Below are positions 7,089 through 11,558 of a DNA stretch of 11,558 nucleotides, one piece after another. The DNA comes from DASQFY01 sp036397815 (GTDB taxonomy: Bacteria > Chloroflexota > Limnocylindria > QHBO01), in NCBI GenBank assembly GCA_036397815.1, contig DASWIE010000076.1, forward strand, positions 1-11,558, in the 5' to 3' direction. The translations under genes were made by a program, and so were the position numbers. Positions within the stretch are counted from its first letter, which is position 1, and each line of letters opens with the position of its first letter. Under the pieces are notes generated by a model. The model searched no databases. It saw nothing but the letters and a program-made list of their open reading frames with translations, and was not told the origin of the DNA.

Positions 7089-8456
7089 CTACTGCACCTG
7101 ACAGGTGCCGTCACTCTCCGGGTCCGGCGGCCAGCAGGCCGCCTCAACCGTGTCGAGCACCTCCTGCAGGTTGCCCGCCAGCGAGTCGAGCACGGTTGCC
7201 GCATCCTGGCCGTCCAGGATGATCTGCTGGAAGGCGTCGCGGAAGACCTGGTTGTAGGCGCCACCCTGGTCGCCCAGCCCAATCGGCAGCAGCGACGGCA
7301 GCGCGTCGCTGGCGTTTGTCATGGTGGTGACCGCCGCTTCCTCGGCCTGCTGGCCGGGCTCCAGGTCCCCTGGCAGTTCGGCCGTGATGACCGGGAAGAA
7401 GGAGACCGCCGAGAGCGTGGTGGCCTGGGTCTGCGGCTGAAGCAGGTACTTGATCAGCTCCTTGGCACCGTCGGGGTTTTCCGCCGAGTTCGGGATGGCC
7501 AGGCCGGCGACCACCGGCATGAACGCCCGCCCGGAGGGGCCCGCCGGCGCCGGGAAGGCGACCATGTCATCGGGCTGGCTGCGCAACGCCTCGATCAGGC
7601 GGGCCGTGTGATCCCAGGCGACCCAGACCTCGCCGGACTGCAACGGCTCCTGCATGAAGCCGTACGTGGTCGACTGCGGGTTCACATACTGCCACGTGTC
7701 GGCCAGCCAATCCCACATCGCCACCGCATCGTCGCTGGCGAAGGCGGTATTCAGCGCGCCGGTGAAGGCCGGGTAGCCGTAGCCCTGGAAGAACCGATGC
7801 CACAGGCCGTCCTCGCCGGCCGGGAAGCCGAGCTTCCGCTCGCCGGTGGCCTCTTCGATGTTGGCCCCCCACTCGGTCACCTGCTCCCAGGTGAGGGCGT
7901 CGATATCGGCGCCGTCGGGCAGGTACTCCATCGCCTCGCTGCGGGCGGCCATGACATACGTGGCCTGCATCCAGGGGATATACAGCTGCTGATCGGTGCC
8001 GAGCTTGCCGAGCTCCAGGTACTGCTCGTTGATGCCAAGGTCGGCGAGCTCGTCGGCCACGTCGCTGAGGTCCATCAGCAGCCCATCGGCGGCGAATGAT
8101 GCGAACTCGCCGTGGAGGCCGCCGATGACGCTGACGTCGCCCGAACCTGTTTCGCCTTCGGCTCGCACCCGGTCGTTGAACGGTCCCGACTCGGCGCCGA
8201 TGAACTCCACCTCGCCTGCGAAGTCGGCGAGGATCTGGCTCCGCATCTTCTCCGCTTCCTCGACGGGAACGAGCTGGCTGGAGAGCATGACGACCTGGCC
8301 GATGTCGACCGGGCCTCCATCAGTCACAGCCGCGCTTGCGGCGGCGGAGGCGCCCGGCGTCGGGCTGGTTTCGCCGGTGCATGCCGCCAGCGCGAGCGCC
8401 ACGGCGGCAAGCAGGCCGCTGGCGCGTCGCCAGGGCATGGCTTGGGTGGTAGGCAT
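7089..8456 (-). CDS. Sugar ABC transporter substrate-binding lipoprotein (family 1)
   Basis: This 455-residue exported protein captures the sugar outside the membrane and delivers it to the permeases. The N-terminus MPTTQAMPWRRASGLL... has a basic start, a hydrophobic core and a lipobox LAAC (23-26), so C26 should be lipidated and the protein membrane-anchored. A low-complexity Thr/Ser/Ala linker (about 27-45) follows. The mature part resembles extracellular solute-binding protein family 1, for example the Trp-rich helix MWDWLADTWQYVNP and the segment GLAIPNSAENPDGAKELIKYL. The frame extends upstream into lacI, but ATG 8456 is chosen because it gives a proper signal peptide and has AGGAGG seven to ten bases before it. 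Two cysteines near the C-terminus (AACWPPDPESDGTCQVQ) could form a disulfide. The ligand cannot be read from the sequence; operon context points to an oligosaccharide or glycoside. Confidence 0.95.
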   Translation of the reverse strand: MPTTQAMPWRRASGLLAAVALALAACTGETSPTPGASAAASAAVTDGGPVDIGQVVMLSSQLVPVEEAEKMRSQILADFAGEVEFIGAESGPFNDRVRAEGETGSGDVSVIGGLHGEFASFAADGLLMDLSDVADELADLGINEQYLELGKLGTDQQLYIPWMQATYVMAARSEAMEYLPDGADIDALTWEQVTEWGANIEEATGERKLGFPAGEDGLWHRFFQGYGYPAFTGALNTAFASDDAVAMWDWLADTWQYVNPQSTTYGFMQEPLQSGEVWVAWDHTARLIEALRSQPDDMVAFPAPAGPSGRAFMPVVAGLAIPNSAENPDGAKELIKYLLQPQTQATTLSAVSFFPVITAELPGDLEPGQQAEEAAVTTMTNASDALPSLLPIGLGDQGGAYNQVFRDAFQQIILDGQDAATVLDSLAGNLQEVLDTVEAACWPPDPESDGTCQVQ

Positions 8457-8463
8457 GGCTTCT

Positions 8464-8514
8464 TCCTCCTGTTCCGTACTCCTCCGATGCTTCGCTCGAG
8501 TCCTCCCTTCCTCC
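8464..8514 (-). promoter_or_regulatory. Leader of the binding-protein gene with four GGAGGA (Shine-Dalgarno) copies
   Basis: On the minus strand, GGAGGA occurs four times in about 50 bases (plus-strand TCCTCC at 8464-8469, 8480-8485, 8501-8506 and 8509-8514). The copy at 8464-8469 is the working ribosome-binding site for ATG 8456. The others could act as standby or re-initiation sites after the lacI stop (8516-8518). I see no clear second promoter in this 59-nt gap. Confidence 0.6.
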
Positions 8515-8515
8515 C

Positions 8516-9556
8516 TCAGACTTCGCTTGGCGCGGCAGATCTGTGGCCGCAGCCACACGACGCCCGGATGCGCAGCAACCCGGGGACCCGCGCGGTCACG
8601 GGCTCCCGGCGCTCGTCGGCCCCGGTCTCCATGGCGGCAACCAGTAGGCTCGCGGCGAGCGCGCCCATCAGCTCGGCGTTGATGGCCACCGTGGTGAGCG
8701 GCGGGTCGGTCAGCTGCGCCCAGGCAATGTCATCGAATCCGACCACCGCCGGACGACGGTCGCGCGGCAGGGCGGCCAGGCGGTGCATGGCGCCGATGGC
8801 CATGGCGTCATTGACCGCCACCACGGCGTCCGGCGGATCGTCAAGCAGGTGGCCCGCTCCCAGCGAGCCGTCCCGGATCGTCGTTTCGGGAGCGTGAATT
8901 ACCGTCGGCCTGAGGCCCGCGCGCGCGGCGGCCGCCCGGAATCCGGCGACGCGCTCGATGGTGCTGGGCCAGTGCCGCGGCCCGGCCAGGCAGACCAGAC
9001 GCAGGGCGCGATGGGCGTGGACGAGATGCTCGGTCAGGGCGTCGGTGGCCGGCTGGTTGTCGGCCAGCACGGCATCCACCGCCAGCCCGTCGACCCGGTT
9101 GTCGACCAGGACCATGGCCCTCGCTATGCCGTGCAGATCGAACACCGCGTCGGTCGGGATGGCCGGGCCCAGCAGGATCACGCCGTCGCTCCGGCCGGCG
9201 CGCACGGATGGGTGCCTTGCCAAACCGCGCACAGCGTCGTCGTCGACGACGGCGTGGATCAGGTCGTAGCCCGCGGCATGGAGCGCACGCGTGGCGCCCA
9301 CGAGTACCCGGCTGCCGAAGGTGCCCTCCCCGCCCGCGGGGTACTGGGAATGGTGGGCGAGGAACGCCACGGTCGAGGTGCGCGCGGTCGACAGGTCGCG
9401 CGCGGCGCGATTGGGGATGTATTCAAGCTCGCGTGCGGCGGCCTCGACCCTGGCCCGGGCGGTGGCCGAAACGTATCGCCGGTCGTTCAGCACGCGGGAG
9501 GCGGTGGCCGCCGACACACCGGCCCGCCGCGCAACGTCGGAGAGGGTCGCCGGCAT
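8516..9556 (-). CDS. LacI-family transcriptional regulator
   Basis: This 346-residue protein opens with the LacI helix-turn-helix TLSDVARRAGVSAATASRVL (4-23), followed by the hinge-helix region YIPNRAARDLS, which contacts the centre of the operator. The rest is the periplasmic-binding-protein-like sensor domain, with VVGFDDIAWAQLTDPPLTTV a typical late segment and IRASCGCGHRS the C-terminal strand. It probably represses the sugar operon until the imported sugar or a breakdown product binds. It is the first gene of the minus-strand cluster, 59 nt before the binding-protein gene. ATG 9556 gives the common start MPATLSDVA. GTG 9568, four codons upstream, has GGGGA about three bases before it and is an alternative start. 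A perfect palindromic operator lies at 9603-9616, so autoregulation is likely. Confidence 0.95.
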   Translation of the reverse strand: MPATLSDVARRAGVSAATASRVLNDRRYVSATARARVEAAARELEYIPNRAARDLSTARTSTVAFLAHHSQYPAGGEGTFGSRVLVGATRALHAAGYDLIHAVVDDDAVRGLARHPSVRAGRSDGVILLGPAIPTDAVFDLHGIARAMVLVDNRVDGLAVDAVLADNQPATDALTEHLVHAHRALRLVCLAGPRHWPSTIERVAGFRAAAARAGLRPTVIHAPETTIRDGSLGAGHLLDDPPDAVVAVNDAMAIGAMHRLAALPRDRRPAVVGFDDIAWAQLTDPPLTTVAINAELMGALAASLLVAAMETGADERREPVTARVPGLLRIRASCGCGHRSAAPSEV

Positions 9557-9602
9557 CGCTCGATCCACTCATCCCCGGCCAGGAATTTGGAGCGGCTCCA
9601 TG

Positions 9603-9616
9603 TGGAAGCGCTTCCA
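9603..9616. promoter_or_regulatory. LacI-family operator, perfect 14-bp palindrome
   Basis: TGGAAGCGCTTCCA is its own exact reverse complement with a central CG, the form typical of LacI-family operators. It matches 12 of 14 positions of the cre consensus TGWAARCGYTWWCW. It lies about 35 bases upstream of the GTG (and about 47 upstream of the ATG) of lacI, and about 58 bases before der. It abuts a -10-like TACGCT on the minus strand, so a bound repressor would block transcription of lacI and the operon. Confidence 0.88.
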
Positions 9617-9617
9617 G

Positions 9618-9623
9618 AGCGTA
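9618..9623 (-). promoter_or_regulatory. Possible -10 hexamer of the lacI/operon promoter
   Basis: Read on the minus strand, the hexamer is TACGCT, a TANNNT match, one base from the operator. Transcription would begin inside the palindrome, a common arrangement for repression. A CTGCCG 16 bases upstream is only a weak -35. The call depends largely on the operator next to it. Confidence 0.4.
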
Positions 9624-9655
9624 CCAGAACGAGGCAAGCCGGCAGCGTGTGCGAC

Positions 9656-9674
9656 GCCCGCTACACTCGCGGGC
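9656..9674. repeat. Inverted repeat framing the der -10-like hexamer
   Basis: GCCCGC (9656-9661) and its exact reverse complement GCGGGC (9669-9674) flank a 7-nt TACACTC. The right arm ends directly before the der ATG. It may be an operator or DNA-level control element, or a chance palindrome in GC-rich sequence. Confidence 0.6.
9662..9667 (+). promoter_or_regulatory. Likely -10 hexamer of a leaderless der transcript
   Basis: TACACT (TANNNT) ends seven bases before the der ATG at 9675, the usual distance from a -10 element to a transcription start. No Shine-Dalgarno is visible before the ATG. Transcription probably starts at or next to the ATG, giving a leaderless mRNA. I see no clear -35. 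Confidence 0.5.
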
Positions 9675-11132
9675 ATGCCCTCTTTGCCAGTCGTCGCCAT
9701 CGTCGGCCGCCCGAACGTCGGCAAGTCGACGCTCTTCAACCGCCTGATCGGGCGCCGCCTGGCCATCGTCGAGGACATTCCCGGCACGACCCGCGACCGG
9801 GTGTACGGCACCGGTGAATGGAACGGCCGCCGTTTCACGGTGGTCGACACCGGTGGCCTGGAGCTGGAGCCCGGCACGCAGATCGAGGCGCGGGTCCAGG
9901 ACCAGGCCCGGGTGGCGATCGAGGAGGCGGACGTCATCCTGTTCGTGGTGGATGCCGAGGCCGGCATCGCGCCGCTGGATCACGAGGTGGCCGATCGCCT
10001 GCGGCGCGCCGGCAAGCCGACGATCCTGGTCGTCAACAAGGCCGATAACCCCCGCCGCGAGCAGGAGGGCGCAGAGTTCTACGCCCTCGGCTTCGAGCCG
10101 ACGATCATGGTCAGCGCGCAGCACGGCCGCAGCACCGGCGACCTGGCCGACCTGCTGACCGACGCGCTGCCGCCACCGGCCGAAGCGGAGGCGGAGCCGG
10201 AGCCATCGGTCTGGACCGATGAGGACCTGACCGAAGAGGATCTCACCGAGCTCGCCGAGACCGAGATGGGACCGCCCCGCGTTGCGATCGTTGGCCGCCC
10301 CAACACCGGCAAGTCGACCTTCGTCAACCGCGTGCTTGGCGAGGAGCGGATGATCGTCAGCGAGACGCCGGGCACCACGCGCGACCCCGTCGACTCGGTG
10401 GTGCGGGTGGAAGATGAGCCGATGGTGCTGGTCGACACCGCCGGCATCCGCCGGCGGGGATCGGTGCAGCGCGGGATCGAGCGCTACTCGGTGCTGCGCT
10501 CGATGAAGGCCATCGATCGCGCCGACGTGGCCGTGGTGATGACCGATGCGACCGAGGGCTACACCGCCCAGGACGCGCACGTGGTCGGGCACGTGCTGGA
10601 GGCGGGCAAGGGGATCGTCCTCGTCATCAACAAGTGGGATGCGGTCGAGAAGGACGGCCACACCGCCGACGAGTGGCTTCGCGTCCTGCGGCGCGAGGCG
10701 CCCTACCTGGCCTGGGCCGACATCGTATTCGCCTCGGCCATCTCCGGCCAGCGGGTGGAGCGCATCCTGCACGAGGCGCGTCGCGTCGCCGAGGAGCGCT
10801 ACCGGCGGGTGCCGACCGCCGACCTCAACCGGGTGGTGACCGATGCCGTTCGCGCGCACCCGCCCTCGCACGTCCGCAACCGGCTTCCCAAGGTGCTCTA
10901 CGCCACCCAGGTGGCCGTGGCGCCGCCGACCTTCGTGGTATTCGTGAATGACCCGGAGCTGATCCACTTCAGCTACCGGCGCTACCTCGAGAACCGGATC
11001 CGCGCCGAGTACGGTTTCCTGGGCACGCCGATCAAGCTCATCTTCCGGGCGCGTGCCAACGCGGAGGCCGCGCGCCGCTCCGCTCGGCCGCGTCGCCGCG
11101 TCGCAGCTTCGTCCCGCCGCTCACGCCGCTGA
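9675..11132 (+). CDS. der: Ribosome biogenesis GTPase Der (EngA)
   Basis: This 485-residue protein has the diagnostic tandem GTPase domains of Der, which binds the 50S precursor and is needed for large-subunit assembly. Domain 1 has G1 GRPNVGKST (11-19), G3 DTGG (58-61) and G4 NKAD (121-124). Domain 2 has G1 GRPNTGKST (207-215), G3 DTAG (254-257) and G4 NKWD (319-322). The C-terminal KH-like domain spans about 375-460 and includes PPTFVVFVND and FSYRRYLENRIR. An acidic linker (about 166-198) joins the two GTPases, and a basic Arg/Ala/Ser tail (about 461-485) could contact rRNA. The frame is open upstream to 9291, but that part lies over lacI. ATG 9675 gives the normal Der start and follows the TACACT hexamer. 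It is divergent from the sugar operon. Confidence 0.97.
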   Translation: MPSLPVVAIVGRPNVGKSTLFNRLIGRRLAIVEDIPGTTRDRVYGTGEWNGRRFTVVDTGGLELEPGTQIEARVQDQARVAIEEADVILFVVDAEAGIAPLDHEVADRLRRAGKPTILVVNKADNPRREQEGAEFYALGFEPTIMVSAQHGRSTGDLADLLTDALPPPAEAEAEPEPSVWTDEDLTEEDLTELAETEMGPPRVAIVGRPNTGKSTFVNRVLGEERMIVSETPGTTRDPVDSVVRVEDEPMVLVDTAGIRRRGSVQRGIERYSVLRSMKAIDRADVAVVMTDATEGYTAQDAHVVGHVLEAGKGIVLVINKWDAVEKDGHTADEWLRVLRREAPYLAWADIVFASAISGQRVERILHEARRVAEERYRRVPTADLNRVVTDAVRAHPPSHVRNRLPKVLYATQVAVAPPTFVVFVNDPELIHFSYRRYLENRIRAEYGFLGTPIKLIFRARANAEAARRSARPRRRVAASSRRSRR

Positions 11133-11145
11133 GAGGTCTGCGTAT

Positions 11146-11163
11146 TCACAGCGGTGGCTGTGA
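11146..11163 (+). terminator. Hairpin after der, possible terminator without a T-run
   Basis: TCACAGC (11146-11152) and GCTGTGA (11157-11163) form a perfect 7-bp stem with a GGTG loop, 13 bases after the der stop. No U-tract follows, so it may be a weak or factor-aided terminator, or protect the 3' end of der mRNA. Confidence 0.45.
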
Positions 11164-11198
11164 TTCGCCGTACGCGCTGCCCAGGGTGCTGACGCTAT

Positions 11199-11327
11199 CA
11201 GGCGCGAATCCCAGCAGCCGTAGAGGCGCCGTGTCCTCTGGGAGGCAGTCGGACGCGGCTGATTCACGCTCCGCCAAAACCCCGGCCCGTCGACCGCTAC
11301 CTCTAAGGGGGTAGAGATTCGCGCCTG
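11199..11327. repeat. 12-bp perfect inverted repeat enclosing further stems, possible structured RNA
   Basis: CAGGCGCGAATC (11199-11210) is the exact reverse complement of GATTCGCGCCTG (11316-11327), 105 nt apart. Inside lies a 9-bp stem with one G-U pair (11228-11236 with 11251-11259) and a small hairpin CTACC/GGTAG (11297-11301 with 11310-11314). CAGCCG (11215-11220) can pair with CGGCTG (11256-11261) and competes with the 9-bp stem, so alternative folds exist. No protein on either strand looks real. The block sits in the 246-nt gap between der and the ArsA-type gene, upstream of the latter's likely -10. It matches no riboswitch or RNA class I recognise. Confidence 0.5.
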
Positions 11328-11366
11328 CGAAGACTCGGCGCTTCGGCCATCCGATGACTGGCCGAC

Positions 11367-11372
11367 TATCCT
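11367..11372 (+). promoter_or_regulatory. Likely -10 hexamer of a leaderless ArsA-type ATPase transcript
   Basis: TATCCT (TANNNT) is followed by a 6-nt spacer and then GTG at 11379. No Shine-Dalgarno is visible upstream of that GTG. The layout matches that at der and suggests a leaderless transcript. No clear -35 is seen. Confidence 0.5.
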
Positions 11373-11378
11373 GCCAAC

Positions 11379-11558
11379 GTGGCTCGCATCCTCCTGTACA
11401 CCGGCAAGGGCGGCGTCGGCAAGACCAGCATCGCGGCGGCGACCGCGTTGACCTGCGCGCAGCGCGGATACCGCACCATCGTCCTCTCGACCGACATCGC
11501 CCACAGCCTCGCCGACGTCTTCGGCATCGAGCTTGGGCCGGAGCCAACGGAGATTGCA
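11379..11558 (+). CDS. ArsA/Get3-type ATPase, N-terminal part, cut by the window edge
   Basis: The frame from GTG 11379 is open to the window end (60 codons). It carries the deviant P-loop TGKGGVGKTS (residues 8-17, with signature lysine K10) and STDIAHSLADVF, which matches the STDPAHSL element of ArsA/Get3/TRC40 ATPases but with Ile in place of Pro. These are cytoplasmic P-loop dimers. Some drive arsenite export and others handle tail-anchored proteins or have unknown roles in bacteria. No arsenic genes are visible here, so an arsenite role is not implied. A MinD/ParA-type relative is less likely given the AHSL element. The GTG start is supported by the -10-like hexamer six bases upstream. 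Confidence 0.85.
   Translation, partial: MARILLYTGKGGVGKTSIAAATALTCAQRGYRTIVLSTDIAHSLADVFGIELGPEPTEIA

Noticed and set aside
8470..8500. Second LacI operator before the binding-protein gene
   Set aside because: The best candidate around CGAGCGAAGCATCG is complementary only at its outer three bases and does not resemble the palindrome at 9603-9616.
9423..10967. Minus-strand open frame of 514 codons across der
   Set aside because: It is the opposite-strand shadow of der, with low-complexity Asp/His/Arg/Gly composition and no recognisable motif.
11198..11219. Similarity to the signal recognition particle RNA core (TCAGG, 10 nt, AGCAGCC)
   Set aside because: The near-invariant GGAA loop and its closing stem are absent: the ten central bases CGCGAATCCC cannot form the hairpin.
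11146..11547. Minus-strand open frames over the gap and the start of the ArsA-type gene
   Set aside because: Their N-terminal parts are antisense to the ArsA-type coding region and the rest shows no family features.

Overview
The window is very GC-rich and gene-dense. It carries one large minus-strand sugar-use operon flanked by plus-strand housekeeping genes. Bacterial features include IspH, a two-GTPase EngA/Der, a lipoprotein-type ABC binding protein and a LacI regulator. High GC, several likely leaderless genes and an ArsA/Get3-type ATPase downstream of der suggest a deep-branching GC-rich lineage such as Chloroflexota or an actinobacterium-like group. That placement is an inference, not something proved here.

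Left part (1-1042, plus strand): the 3' end of ispH, a small three-helix membrane protein of unknown function, and a 200-nt gap with an octamer tandem repeat bounded by an exact inverted repeat. A SnoaL-like (NTF2-fold) gene follows, split by a -1 frameshift at a short C run.

Middle part (1055-9568, minus strand, read right to left): lacI, lipoprotein sugar-binding protein, MalF-type permease, MalG-type permease, MalK/UgpC-type ATPase, a cytoplasmic (alpha/alpha)6-barrel glycoside hydrolase and a GT4 glycosyltransferase. The genes are tightly packed: a GTGA overlap between the permeases, a 15-nt gap before the ATPase and a 3-nt gap before the hydrolase. A perfect 14-bp LacI-type palindrome lies just upstream of lacI next to a -10-like hexamer, so lacI and the operon behind it are probably controlled together. 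The likely logic is that a saccharide or glycoside is captured outside, imported with ATP, and cleaved or rebuilt inside by the hydrolase and glycosyltransferase. The substrate cannot be read from the sequence. The pairing of an importer with an uncharacterised hydrolase and GT4 enzyme is the most interesting system here.

Right part (9675-11558, plus strand): der (engA), a 246-nt gap rich in inverted repeats that may encode a structured RNA or 3' untranslated element, and the first 60 codons of an ArsA/Get3-type ATPase running off the edge. Both der and the ATPase gene have a TANNNT hexamer 6-7 nt before the start codon and no Shine-Dalgarno, which suggests leaderless transcripts.
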